In this document: one piece after another, positions 9,963 to 18,653 of the stretch
Position numbering within the stretch: position 1 is the stretch's first letter
Layout of the letters: the number at the start of each line of letters is the position of its first letter
Source of the DNA: Oxalobacteraceae bacterium
GTDB lineage: Bacteria; Pseudomonadota; Gammaproteobacteria; Burkholderiales; Burkholderiaceae_D
Direction: 5' to 3'
DNA length: 64,000 nt
NCBI GenBank assembly: GCA_947448025.1
Contig: CANFLV010000013.1
Location: forward strand, 1-64,000
Notes under the pieces: model-generated
The model's input: the letters and a program-made list of their open reading frames with translations, nothing else
Told to the model about the DNA's origin: nothing
The model's database searches: none
Program-made: the position numbers and the translations under genes

Positions 9963-9985
9963 GCGGGGGCTTGGGTGCGCCCCGC
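9963..9985 (+). terminator. Possible hairpin after pulA
   Basis: GCGGGG pairs with CCCCGC around a short loop, 54 bases after the pulA stop. There is no T-run, so intrinsic termination is doubtful. It ends six bases before the target duplication of the MITE. Confidence 0.3.
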
Positions 9986-10002
9986 AAACTACCCTAAGAC
10001 TC

Positions 10003-10402
10003 TAATGCCGTTAAGTTAGCGTTTTTTGCAGGCGCCTCTCTGGGGAACGCTGCTTCAATAGAATGGTGGCAGATCGGGAGCAGATCGCGTGAAGTTTTGC
10101 AAGCCCATCAGATCGAGTCAGGGGTATCGGGTTCCGCCAGACTGGAGACTTGTTAAGCCTGGCGGAACCCGATACCCCTGCCTCTGGTGCCTGCGTTGAA
10201 GCGCGACTAATTCAAAACCCCATCCGGCTGGGTCGCTGGCAGTGCCACGCTGGACTGTCAGAGGTACCCGCCCTGCGCGCCACATCCCTTAAAAAGTCAG
10301 CAGGGATGTGGCGCGCAGGGCGGGTGCCGGACAAAGAGGTCGATGCATTCTTAAGTTTAACAGGGCCAAATTAAACTTATTTACCTTAACTTAAAGGCAT
10401 TA
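10003..10402 (+). mobile_element. 400-bp MITE, copy 1, IS4-type ends, 11-bp target duplication
   Basis: The ends are inverted: TAATGCCGTTAAGTTA at 10003 and TTAACTTAAAGGCATTA ending at 10402, one mismatch. CCCTAAGACTC is duplicated on both sides (9992-10002 and 10403-10413), a clear target-site duplication. Inside are two long perfect hairpins: arms 10119-10140/10159-10180 and 10266-10288/10303-10325. No transposase is encoded, so it would depend on an enzyme supplied elsewhere. The end sequence and 11-bp duplication resemble IS4 (recalled, not searched). A second copy in the opposite orientation is at 56975-57372. A 74-codon open frame inside (10150-10374) is judged non-coding. The element lies between the convergent 3' ends of pulA and the BLUF gene. 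Confidence 0.9.
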
Positions 10403-10411
10403 CCCTAAGAC

Positions 10412-10834
10412 TCAGTTACGCCCGACGATGGCAGCCGTGGCCATCAAGTCTTCCAGCAAGGCCAGCGAGACTTTGCCCGATACCGAATACGGATCGAGTT
10501 CCGGCCGCTCCGAATACTTCAGCACGATGGAGGCATTGACCTTGACGAGGTTGACCTGGCCCATGCTCCAGCCACCGAAACGGCGCTCGCTGATTTCTTC
10601 GTAGTGCAGCAATTCGACATCATGATGACGCGGATCGCGCGAAATTTTACCGAACAGGGTGTTCACCGTCGCCCGCCCGCCTTCGAGCGCCTGCAAATAA
10701 ATGCCGCCACCGTGACACAGGATACCGGTGATGCCGGCTTCGTGATTATTCTTGCGCGAGACATTGAAAATCGCTTCGGTCTCTTCCGGCGTCACCGCAG
10801 CTGTGCGGCTCACATATAACAGTCGTACCAGCAT
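10412..10834 (-). CDS. BLUF-domain blue-light sensor
   Basis: 140 residues, a single short BLUF domain (flavin-binding blue-light sensor) with a short C-terminal extension and no output domain. The photocycle residues are in place: Tyr7, Asn30 and Gln48 (IYLQALEG), with the typical ERRFGGWSMGQV segment near the end of the core. It would act through a partner protein, as known short BLUF proteins do. It begins four bases after folE ends on the same strand, so the two are probably co-translated. Its stop codon (10412-10414) overlaps the target duplication of the adjacent MITE, so the element inserted at the very 3' end of this gene without disrupting it. Confidence 0.92.
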   Translation of the reverse strand: MLVRLLYVSRTAAVTPEETEAIFNVSRKNNHEAGITGILCHGGGIYLQALEGGRATVNTLFGKISRDPRHHDVELLHYEEISERRFGGWSMGQVNLVKVNASIVLKYSERPELDPYSVSGKVSLALLEDLMATAAIVGRN

Positions 10835-10838
10835 GGCA

Positions 10839-11558
10839 TCAGCCCTTTCGTGGAATCAGTGACAGGAATTCGCGGCGCAGGTCCGGGTCTTTCAGGAAGG
10901 AACCGCGCATGACCGAATTGATCATGAGATTGTCCGAGTCCTTCACGCCGCGCCAGCTCATGCAGAAATGCGTCGCTTCCATGACCACGGCCAAGCCGTC
11001 CGGCTGGGTTCGCTCCTGAATCAGGTCGGCCAGCTGCACGACCGCCTCTTCCTGGATTTGCGGTCGACCCATGATCCATTCCGCCAGGCGTGCATATTTG
11101 GACAGTCCGATCACGTTGGTGTTCTCGTTGGGCAGAACGCCGATCCAGACCTTGCCGATGACTGGGCAAAAGTGATGGCTGCAGGCGCTGCGCACGGTGA
11201 TGGGACCAACGATCATCAATTCATTGAGATGCGCAAAATTCGGAAATTCAGTGATCGCCGGCTGCGGCACATAGCGGCCACGGAAGACTTCATTGAGATA
11301 CATCTTCGCTACACGGCGCGCCGTATCATTCGTATTGTGGTCCGACACGGTATCGATGACGAGACTGTCGAGCACGCCCTTCATCTTGCCTTCGACTTCA
11401 TCGAGCAGGAGTTCGAGTTCGCCCGGCTTGATGAAATCGGCAATATTGTCATTCGCATGATAACGCTTGCGCGCAGCGGCGAGGCGTTCGCGGATTTGCA
11501 CCGAGATCGGTGCGCGTTCTTTCGTAACGAGTTCTGTCATGGGTGCTCTTTTGGGCAT
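10839..11558 (-). CDS. folE: GTP cyclohydrolase I
   Basis: 239 residues. It converts GTP to 7,8-dihydroneopterin triphosphate, the entry step for folate and pterins. Motifs: SACSHHFCPVIGKVWIGVLP with the zinc Cys/His ligands, GLSKYARL, and the second zinc cysteine in HFCMSWRGV. The length fits bacterial FolE. The ATG at 11540 (six codons in, behind AAGAG) is an equally possible start; the one given follows AAAGG. It is immediately upstream of the BLUF gene in what looks like a two-gene operon, with no other folate gene beside it. Confidence 0.95.
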   Translation of the reverse strand: MPKRAPMTELVTKERAPISVQIRERLAAARKRYHANDNIADFIKPGELELLLDEVEGKMKGVLDSLVIDTVSDHNTNDTARRVAKMYLNEVFRGRYVPQPAITEFPNFAHLNELMIVGPITVRSACSHHFCPVIGKVWIGVLPNENTNVIGLSKYARLAEWIMGRPQIQEEAVVQLADLIQERTQPDGLAVVMEATHFCMSWRGVKDSDNLMINSVMRGSFLKDPDLRREFLSLIPRKG

Positions 11559-11620
11559 GGCAATGGCCTTTGATGGTAACAGAAAAATTTTTCTGTCGTT
11601 GACGCGGTGCTGGACAAAAC

Positions 11621-13483
11621 TTAGCTGTCCAGATGCGAAATTAACAAATGACTCACGCGTGCCGCCTCACTCGCCGCGATGCCTGCCTGATGGCCTTCGA
11701 CCGACAAGCCGACCGATAAAATATCAATCAATAGCAGCTGCAACATGCGTGAAATCATCGACAGGAAAGTCGCACTGTCTTCGGTATGGTTGACCGCGAG
11801 GCAGACATTGGCCTTCTTCGCCAGGGGCGACTGACTCGGCGTAATCGCGATCACATCGGCACCGGCAGCGCGCGCGGCATCCACGGTCTTGAGCAATTCC
11901 GGCAGCTTGCCCGAATTCGAAATGACGATCACGACGTCGCCAGGTTTCAGCAAATCGGCTGCCAGTGAAAACAGATGCGCGTCACCATACGAGGAAGTCG
12001 GAATGCGGAAGCGGAAAAATTTATGCTGGCCGTCGAGCGCGACCACGCGTGAATTGCCCATGGCGTAAAACTCGACGCGGTTCGCACGGCGCAGCAGGGC
12101 GATCGCCTGGTCGAGCGAGCGCACATCAAGCTGGTCGCGAAAGGACAGAATCGCCGAGACCGTGTTATCGATGACCTTGGCCGACAGGTCATGCGTGCTG
12201 TCGCTGAGGCGCACCTGGCTGTGGCGCACCGGGATCGTGCCGGTCAGGCTGCTGGCAAACTTGAGCTTGAAATCGGCCAGGCCAAGAAAGCCCAGCGTAC
12301 GGCAAAATCGAATCACGGTCGGCTGGCTGACATCGGCCAGGCGCGCGATTTCAGCGATGGCTTCGTTGACGACGGTGCGCGGATTGGCGAGCACGAGATT
12401 GGCCACGCGGCGTTCGGCCGGCGTCAATTGCGGCTGCAGCTGGGCGATGCGGTCGAGCAGCGAACTGTCGCCACTGCGGCCACGCAAATGCTCGGACAAA
12501 ATCGCCGAGACGCCATAGAAGGCCGGATTCGGCGTGGTGATGACATAAGTCGGGATCTGCGCGACATAGGATTCGAAGCGGCCTTTCGCCTCGAAGCGCG
12601 CGCGAAACGGCGAACTCGCGAACCATTCGGCCATTTGCGGCACGATGCCACCGCCGATATAAATGCCGCCGAGCGCGCCCAGCGTCACTGCCAGGTTCGC
12701 CGCAAAACTGCCGAGCATGCTGGCAAAGCAATCCAGCGTTTCGAGGCACAGCGCATCGGCGTCAGTGAGTGCCGCGCGCGTGATCTCCGCAGCATTGCGC
12801 GATGGCGCCTTTTTCTTGTTACGCTGCGCCAGCGCCTTGTAAATCAATTCGATGCCGGGCCCGGAGATCAGGCGTTCGGCCGAGACATGCGGCCATTCTT
12901 GCCAGGCGTACTGAAGGATCGCGTATTCACGTTCATCGGCCGGGGCGAAGCCAACGTGGCCGCCTTCCGAACCGAGCGTAACGACGCCATCCGCAGTCGG
13001 GATCAGGCCCGAGACGCCCAGGCCGGTGCCGGGGCCGAGCACGCCGATCACGGAGTCCGTCACGGCCTTGCCGCCGCCGATTTGCAGCTTGTCTTTATCC
13101 TTCAGGCCCGGCAGCGACATCGCCAGCGCGGTGAAGCCATTGACGACCAACAGCGTGTAAAGGCCGAATTCGCGCCGCACGTCTTCGATTGAAAACGACC
13201 AGTCGCGATTCGTCATGCGCACCAGGTCGCCGTCGACCGGATTGGCAATCGCGAATGCGGCATGGTGTACCTTGATGCCGGCATGGACATCGAGATACGC
13301 ATGTAGCAAATCAGTGATGCCCTTGAAATCATCGCAGCGGAAGACTTCAACAAGGTCGAATTTTCCCGGCTCGGTTTCAAGCGCAAAGCGCGCCTGCGTC
13401 GCGCCGATGTCAGCCAGCAGACGGGCGCCACCGGAGAAGCCGGCGAAGTTATTTTTTTCGATGAATTCGTGTTCGGTGATCAT
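11621..13483 (-). CDS. Glucokinase-like domain fused to RpiR/HexR-type regulator; kinase domain probably inactive
   Basis: 620 residues: Glk-type domain (1-335), RpiR helix-turn-helix (about 340-415) and SIS sugar-phosphate domain (about 450-590). This fusion is known in Burkholderiales as bifunctional glucokinase/transcriptional regulator. Here the sugar-contact residues are kept (Asn115, Glu173, His176, Glu203, with the same spacing as E. coli Asn99/Glu157/His160/Glu187). The catalytic Asp (E. coli Asp100) is Gly116, and the ATP phosphate loop reads DIGATQ instead of DIGGTN. I read both codons directly. It is therefore probably a sugar sensor rather than a kinase. It is the best local candidate to bind the TGTAG-N5-CTACA sites. 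The start follows no strong ribosome site. Confidence 0.9.
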   Translation of the reverse strand: MITEHEFIEKNNFAGFSGGARLLADIGATQARFALETEPGKFDLVEVFRCDDFKGITDLLHAYLDVHAGIKVHHAAFAIANPVDGDLVRMTNRDWSFSIEDVRREFGLYTLLVVNGFTALAMSLPGLKDKDKLQIGGGKAVTDSVIGVLGPGTGLGVSGLIPTADGVVTLGSEGGHVGFAPADEREYAILQYAWQEWPHVSAERLISGPGIELIYKALAQRNKKKAPSRNAAEITRAALTDADALCLETLDCFASMLGSFAANLAVTLGALGGIYIGGGIVPQMAEWFASSPFRARFEAKGRFESYVAQIPTYVITTPNPAFYGVSAILSEHLRGRSGDSSLLDRIAQLQPQLTPAERRVANLVLANPRTVVNEAIAEIARLADVSQPTVIRFCRTLGFLGLADFKLKFASSLTGTIPVRHSQVRLSDSTHDLSAKVIDNTVSAILSFRDQLDVRSLDQAIALLRRANRVEFYAMGNSRVVALDGQHKFFRFRIPTSSYGDAHLFSLAADLLKPGDVVIVISNSGKLPELLKTVDAARAAGADVIAITPSQSPLAKKANVCLAVNHTEDSATFLSMISRMLQLLLIDILSVGLSVEGHQAGIAASEAARVSHLLISHLDS

Positions 13484-13592
13484 GGGTGCGTGGTAAGCCG
13501 CCGCAAACTGTGTGCATCAATGTGAGCGGACGCATGATGCGGCTGATTTCAGATAAAGGCAGAGAGTAGCGCATTCGCGCAGCCATGCGGCA

Positions 13593-14930
13593 TCATTTTG
13601 ACGTCCCCGCCACAGGCGAGGCGTCCTCTTTCACGAGCAGCGTCAGCAGCCCGGCCAGCACCATCGAGGCGCCGCCCAATGCCAGCGTGCTCACGGTATG
13701 ACCATCGAAATAATGGCGCGTGATGTAACCCAGCACCAGGCCACTGAGAATTTGCGGGATCACGATGAAAAAGTTAAACACGCCCATGTAATACCCCATG
13801 CGTTTGGCGGGCAATGCGCCGGCGAGAATAGAATATGGCATGGTCAGGATACTGGCCCAGGCCAAGCCCACGCCCAGCATCGGCAGCAGCAGCAAGACCT
13901 TTTGCTTGATGAGGAAGAGGCTCATCAGGCAGAGGCCGCCGATCACCAGGCAGACCATGTGGACGAATTTGCGGCTGGTCGAGCGCGCAAAGACCGGCAG
14001 GATGAAGGCCGCCAGCGCCGAGGCGCCGTTATACACCGCGAACATGGTGCCGACCCAATTGCCGGCCTCCTGAAAACCCGCGGATTGGGCATCGGTCGCG
14101 CTGAACACATTGTCGGCGATCGCCGAGGTCGTATAAATCCACATCGCGAACAGCGCGATCCAGGTGAAGAACTGCACCACGGCGAGCTGGATCATTGTTT
14201 TGGGCATCTTGCCAAATCCGCCAAGAATTTCCGCCAGTGCGGTGCCGATGTTCATGTTGGATTGACGTTCGGCCTTGAATTTTTTTAGGTCGGCGGGCGG
14301 CAGCTCACTGGTCGTCACGACGGTCCACAGCACCGCGCAGAAAAATGCCAGGCCACCGATGTAGAAGGAATAACGCACGGTGTCGGGAATGGCGCCATTC
14401 ACCGGCACATTACTGACACCAAAACCCTCGGCAAAAATCGTCGGCAGCATCGACGCGATCACCGCGCCGCAGCCGATGAAAAAAGTCTGCATCGCGAAGC
14501 CGGCCGTCTGCTGGTCGGCATTGAGCTTGTCGCCCACAAACGCACGGAAAGGCTCCATCGAGACATTGATCGAAGCATCCATCAACCACAGCACGACGAC
14601 CGCCATCCACAGCGCCGTCGCATTCGGCATCAGGAACAATGCCAGCGCAGCGAACAGCGCACCGAGAAAGAAGAAGGGCCGCCGCCGTCCCCATTTGGCA
14701 TGCCAGGTATTGTCGCTGAGGTAGCCGATCAGCGGCTGCACCAGCAAGCCCGTCACCGGCGGCGCGAGCCAGAACAGCGCCAGGTCATCCGGGTCTGCGC
14801 CGAGCGTGGAAAAAATCCGGCTGACATTGGCATTCTGCAGTGCGAAGCCGAACTGGATGCCGAAGAAGCCGAAGCTCATGTTCCACAATTGCCAGAACGT
14901 CAGTCTCGGCTTGAATGAAAAATTGTCCAT
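13593..14930 (-). CDS. SLC45-type MFS sugar:H+ symporter (maltose/maltodextrin candidate)
   Basis: 445 residues, about 12 hydrophobic segments, inner membrane. The N-terminal blocks FGIQFGFALQNANVSRIF and the cytoplasmic loop KWGRRRPFF match the MFS group that includes SLC45 and the bacterial maltose or sucrose carriers of Xanthomonas and Caulobacter type loci. It probably brings maltose or short maltodextrins to the cytoplasmic alpha-glucosidase. GGAG precedes the ATG. It is divergent from a second carrier of the same class, with two possible operators in the 248-bp gap, and follows the glucokinase-like regulator in the same direction after 109 bases. The exact sugar is inferred from context. 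Confidence 0.85.
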   Translation of the reverse strand: MDNFSFKPRLTFWQLWNMSFGFFGIQFGFALQNANVSRIFSTLGADPDDLALFWLAPPVTGLLVQPLIGYLSDNTWHAKWGRRRPFFFLGALFAALALFLMPNATALWMAVVVLWLMDASINVSMEPFRAFVGDKLNADQQTAGFAMQTFFIGCGAVIASMLPTIFAEGFGVSNVPVNGAIPDTVRYSFYIGGLAFFCAVLWTVVTTSELPPADLKKFKAERQSNMNIGTALAEILGGFGKMPKTMIQLAVVQFFTWIALFAMWIYTTSAIADNVFSATDAQSAGFQEAGNWVGTMFAVYNGASALAAFILPVFARSTSRKFVHMVCLVIGGLCLMSLFLIKQKVLLLLPMLGVGLAWASILTMPYSILAGALPAKRMGYYMGVFNFFIVIPQILSGLVLGYITRHYFDGHTVSTLALGGASMVLAGLLTLLVKEDASPVAGTSK

Positions 14931-15025
14931 CTATCTCGTCTCCTGCGGATGGTTTTAGTTTTTTTGAATTTGCATGAACTGAAAGCGCTCGCCATGCCGG
15001 CCAAGGCGATAGACGCCGCTGCGCA

Positions 15026-15040
15026 TGTAGAAAAGCTACA
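15026..15040. promoter_or_regulatory. Predicted operator TGTAGAAAAGCTACA
   Basis: A perfect TGTAG-N5-CTACA inverted repeat in the gap between the divergent sugar symporter genes, about 96 bases upstream of the minus-strand start and 139 bases upstream of the plus-strand start. It is one of four sites of this type in the window, all beside glucan or glucose genes. Confidence 0.65.
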
Positions 15041-15107
15041 AGCCAACGCCAGCCCTTGAAACACGCTTATTCATAGTAAAATTGCCTACAGACAAGTACT
15101 AAGTGTA

Positions 15108-15122
15108 GACTATTTTGTAGTC
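15108..15122. promoter_or_regulatory. Second dyad GACTATTTTGTAGTC in the symporter intergenic region
   Basis: GACTA-N5-TAGTC is a perfect 15-bp dyad that shares the TAGT core and length of the main operator, but shifted, and TGTAG occurs just before it. It lies 57 bases before the plus-strand symporter start and overlaps possible -10 sequence (TAGACT, 15106-15111). It may be an auxiliary site of the same regulator. Confidence 0.4.
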
Positions 15123-15178
15123 AAACAACAAGAATTCAGCGAGCACGACTTGGCTGAAAACGGAGACAAGAGGAAACA

Positions 15179-16465
15179 ATGCGGGAATCCCAAAAGCGCC
15201 TGAGCAATGCCTTCTTTGCCCTCATCAGCCTGCCGGCCACTGCCATGGGGCTGGCGCTGTCGATCCAGATTTCGGCGTTGAGCTGGCTGTTGAGCACCCG
15301 CTACCAGCTCGACATCCACGAGATTGGCATCGTCTGGGCGGCCGGTCCGCTGGCGGGGATTTTCGGCCAGGTCATCATTGGCGTCATCAGCGACAAGGCC
15401 TGGTTCTGGGGCGGCCGCCGACGGCCTTTCATTCTGATTGGCGGTGCGACTGCGGCGCTGATGCTGTTCCTGCTGCCGCGACTGGGAGAAGTCAATGCTG
15501 CGCTGGGCATCGGCAATATCCTCGTCACCGCCGTGATCGTCGCCCTGACGCTGGATTTATCGATCAATATCAGCTTCAATCCGACGCGTTCGATCATTGC
15601 CGATGTCACGCCCGAGGGCGCGGCGCGCACCAAGGGTTATACGTGGATGCAAACAGTGTCCGGTTTCTGGGGCGTGATGTCGTATGTGATCGGTGCCACG
15701 CTCGGCAATGATTTTCTGATCAATGGCGGTATGCTGCTGGTCTTCGTGTTTTCAGTGCTGCCCATCCTGTTCGTGCAGGAACCGCGCACGCTGCACCGTC
15801 CCGATGTGCCGACCGACGCGCCCGCCACGCAATCCGACTGGCCGCAATTGTGGCGCATCTATTTTGCGCATGGCTTTTCGTGGATCGGCGTGCAGACCAT
15901 GTTCGTCTACATCATCGCCTTCATCCAGCAGCATCTGATTCCCGCCGGCGCAGCAGCGGCCGAAGCCTCGGCCCAGGCGGGCACGATGATCGGCATTTCG
16001 TTCGCCATCATGAGCACGGTCGGCTTCCTGCTGCCTGCTCTCGTGCTGGAACCACTCGCGAAACGCATCGGCCGCGTGCATACGCAGGCGGCCTGCATCG
16101 CGATCATGGCGCTGGGCTATTTCCTGATCGCCTTTGCGGCCAGCAGTGCGCTGATGTTGTACGCCATGATGGCCATCGTTGGCATCGGCTGGGCGGCCGT
16201 GGTCAGCCTGCCGTTTGCGATCATGACCGAGAAGGTCGACCGGGCGCGCACCGGATTTTTCATGGGGATTTTCAACCTGTCGGTGGTGCTGCCGCAGCTG
16301 TTTGTCAGCCTCGTACTCGGCAGCGTGATCCAGCAGGCGCAGGACAAGAACATCATCTTCCTGATATGCGGCGAGAGCCTGGCGATGTCGGCCGTGCTGT
16401 GGACGCTGGTCAGGGAAAGCAAGGGCGCAGCCACGGCAGACAGCCCGCGCGGCGGCGCACACTGA
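15179..16465 (+). CDS. SLC45-type MFS sugar symporter (second carrier)
   Basis: 428 residues with about 12 transmembrane segments and the GGRRRPFILIGG cytoplasmic loop typical of this MFS group, preceded by ISDKAWFWG. AGAGGAAACA directly before the ATG supports the start. It is followed after 31 bases by the exported GH97 alpha-glucosidase gene in the same direction, so the pair probably forms an operon: the hydrolase makes small sugars in the periplasm and the carrier imports them. It is clearly distinct in sequence from the divergent carrier at 13593-14930, which suggests different substrates. Substrate assignment is inference. Confidence 0.83.
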   Translation: MRESQKRLSNAFFALISLPATAMGLALSIQISALSWLLSTRYQLDIHEIGIVWAAGPLAGIFGQVIIGVISDKAWFWGGRRRPFILIGGATAALMLFLLPRLGEVNAALGIGNILVTAVIVALTLDLSINISFNPTRSIIADVTPEGAARTKGYTWMQTVSGFWGVMSYVIGATLGNDFLINGGMLLVFVFSVLPILFVQEPRTLHRPDVPTDAPATQSDWPQLWRIYFAHGFSWIGVQTMFVYIIAFIQQHLIPAGAAAAEASAQAGTMIGISFAIMSTVGFLLPALVLEPLAKRIGRVHTQAACIAIMALGYFLIAFAASSALMLYAMMAIVGIGWAAVVSLPFAIMTEKVDRARTGFFMGIFNLSVVLPQLFVSLVLGSVIQQAQDKNIIFLICGESLAMSAVLWTLVRESKGAATADSPRGGAH

Positions 16466-16496
16466 GCGGGCAACAAGGCATGACGGAAGCGACGAT

Positions 16497-18566
16497 ATGA
16501 AGCGAGGACTGTTGCCCTGCCTGGTCATGGCCTGGCTGCTGCTGAGTGGCGCAGCACAGGCAGCGCCACTGACGGCCGACTCACCCGACCGTAAAATCCA
16601 TCTCGAAGTCGACGGCAGCGGCGAGCAGCTGGTCTATCGCGTGCGCTTTCGCCAGCAGCCGCTGATCACCGATTCGGCGCTCGGCATGCAGCTCGAGGCG
16701 GGCGGCATGCGCAGCGGCGGCGCGCGGCTGCTCGGCCACAGCAGGGCGCACTTCGACGAGACCTGGACCCAGCCCTGGGGCGAGGTGCGGCAGATCCGTA
16801 ATCACTACAACGAGCTGACGCTGGCGCTGCAGACGCGCGACAGCAAGGCCTTGAAATTCAACATCGTCTTCCGCGTCTTTGACGATGGCATCGGCTTCCG
16901 CTACGAGTGGCCGCAGCAGCCGGGACTGTCGGATTTCACGATCGAGGCGGAAGACACGCGCTTCAATTTTGCCGGCAATTACAAGACCTGGTCCATCCCG
17001 GCCGACGCGCCCACGCACTACGAAATGCTGTACCAGCAGGCCTCGCTGTCGGCAATCGCGAATGCGCATACGCCGCTGACCATGGAGACGGACGATGGCG
17101 TCGTGGTCGCCCTGCATGAAGCGGCGCTCATGGATTTTCCGGCGATGATCCTGCGCGGCACCGGCGCCAACGGCCTGCGCGCCGATCTCGCCGGCTGGCA
17201 CGACGGACCAAAGGCGAAACTGCGCGCGCCGCACCGCTCGTCGTGGCGCACGATACAGATTGCCGCCTCGGCGCGGGCGCTGCCGACGTCTTACCTGATG
17301 CTGAACCTGAACGAGCCGAACAAGCTCGGCGACGTCAGCTGGGTGAAGCCTGCGAAATATGCCGGCGTCTGGTGGGAAATTCATCTCGGCCGTGCGACCT
17401 GGAACGATGACGATCCCAGGCATGGCGCACGCACCGCGAACGTCATGAAATACATCGACTTCGCCGCTGACAATGGCTTGTCCGGCGTACTCGTCGAAGG
17501 CTGGAATGAAGGCTGGAATCACGATTGGGTCAAGGAAGGCTGGCGCAACAGCTTCACGCGCGCGTCGAAGAATTTCGACATGCCGCGGCTCTCCGCCTAC
17601 GCCGCGCAAAAAGGCGTACGTCTGATCGGCCACCATGAAACCGGCGGCTGGATCCAGAACTACGAGCGCCAGCTCGGTGCCGCGCTCGACTACTACCGGC
17701 AGCATGGCGTGAACACGGTCAAGACCGGCTATGTCGCCTTCGACGGCATCAATCTGTTCGACGCGGCCGGCAAACCCTACAAGGAAGCCCACGACGGCCA
17801 GCTGTTCGTGAATCACCAGCAGAAGGTCGTCGACGAGGCCGCGCTGCGGCACATGATGATCGTCGCGCATGAACCGATCAAGGACACCGGCCTGCGCCGC
17901 ACGTATCCAAACCTGCTGTCGCGCGAAGGCGCGCGCGGCCAGGAATTCAATGCCTGGTCCGACGATGGCGGTAATCCGCCCGGTCATGACGTGATCCTGC
18001 CGTTCACGCGCCTGCTGGCCGCGCCGATGGATTTCACGCCCGGCATCGTCCAGCTCACGTACGAAAAGGACAAGCCGAAAAATCGCGTCAACACGACGCT
18101 GGCCAAGCAGCTGGCGCTGTATGTCACCGTCTATTCGCCGGTGCAGATGGTGACCGACCTGCCGGAAAATTATGCAGCGAAGCCAGATGCCTTGCGCTTC
18201 ATCAAGGATGTGCCGGTCGACTGGGAAGACACGAAAGTCCTGCATGCGCAGATCGGCGCATATGTCACCTTCGTACGCCGTGACCGCGGCAGCGATGACT
18301 GGTACCTCGGCAGCATCACGAACGAACAGGCGCGCGCGCTGCCGACGACCTTCGACTTCCTCGGCAGCGGCAAGACCTGGGTCGCGGAAATCTATCGCGA
18401 CGGCGAGGATGCGCACTGGAAGACGAATCCGCATGCCTTCGTGCGCGAGCAATTCCTTGTCACCTCGCGCAGCGCCTATACCCTACGACTGGCACCGGGC
18501 GGCGGACAGGCGATCCGTTTCCGGCCGGCGGGTGCGGCGGATTTGGCGACGCTGACAGCCATGTGA
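16497..18566 (+). CDS. Exported GH97 alpha-glucosidase (SusB-like, inverting type)
   Basis: 689 residues with a cleavable signal peptide (ending AAQAAPL). GH97 architecture: N-terminal beta-super-sandwich, central TIM barrel, short C-terminal beta domain. Glu390, Glu459 (HEPIKDTG) and Glu483 (GQEFNAW) reproduce exactly the spacing of Bacteroides SusB Glu439, Glu508 and Glu532. Glu508 is the general base of the inverting branch, so this should be an inverting alpha-glucosidase releasing glucose from the non-reducing ends of maltooligosaccharides in the periplasm. It lies directly downstream of the second SLC45-type carrier. Its 3' side borders the low-GC Fic segment. Confidence 0.9.
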   Translation: MKRGLLPCLVMAWLLLSGAAQAAPLTADSPDRKIHLEVDGSGEQLVYRVRFRQQPLITDSALGMQLEAGGMRSGGARLLGHSRAHFDETWTQPWGEVRQIRNHYNELTLALQTRDSKALKFNIVFRVFDDGIGFRYEWPQQPGLSDFTIEAEDTRFNFAGNYKTWSIPADAPTHYEMLYQQASLSAIANAHTPLTMETDDGVVVALHEAALMDFPAMILRGTGANGLRADLAGWHDGPKAKLRAPHRSSWRTIQIAASARALPTSYLMLNLNEPNKLGDVSWVKPAKYAGVWWEIHLGRATWNDDDPRHGARTANVMKYIDFAADNGLSGVLVEGWNEGWNHDWVKEGWRNSFTRASKNFDMPRLSAYAAQKGVRLIGHHETGGWIQNYERQLGAALDYYRQHGVNTVKTGYVAFDGINLFDAAGKPYKEAHDGQLFVNHQQKVVDEAALRHMMIVAHEPIKDTGLRRTYPNLLSREGARGQEFNAWSDDGGNPPGHDVILPFTRLLAAPMDFTPGIVQLTYEKDKPKNRVNTTLAKQLALYVTVYSPVQMVTDLPENYAAKPDALRFIKDVPVDWEDTKVLHAQIGAYVTFVRRDRGSDDWYLGSITNEQARALPTTFDFLGSGKTWVAEIYRDGEDAHWKTNPHAFVREQFLVTSRSAYTLRLAPGGGQAIRFRPAGAADLATLTAM

Positions 18567-18626
18567 ATAGCGCGCTCTTTTAGCAAAGCTTGTGGGGGGG
18601 GTGTTGGTGAATGTGTGGCGGAGATC

Positions 18627-18653
18627 AAGGAACAGGACAGCCACTACTCGCAG
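18627..18653 (+). repeat. Left flank repeat of the Fic segment
   Basis: The segment around GGAACAGGACAGCCACTACT recurs as GGAAACAGGACATCCACTAC at 19988-20014, in the same orientation, on the other side of the Fic gene. Similarity is roughly 80% over about 27 bases with one gap. Such imperfect flanking repeats may be remnants of a mobile unit. Confidence 0.45.

Noticed and set aside
10150-10374. 74-codon open frame inside MITE copy 1, similar to one in copy 2
   Set aside because: The similarity is at the DNA level across the whole element, both frames cross the hairpins, there is no ribosome site, and in copy 2 the frame simply runs on into the next gene.
16581-18452. 623-codon open frame antisense to the GH97 gene
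   Set aside because: The sense frame has a signal peptide and the three conserved GH97 glutamates; the antisense product has no recognisable domain.
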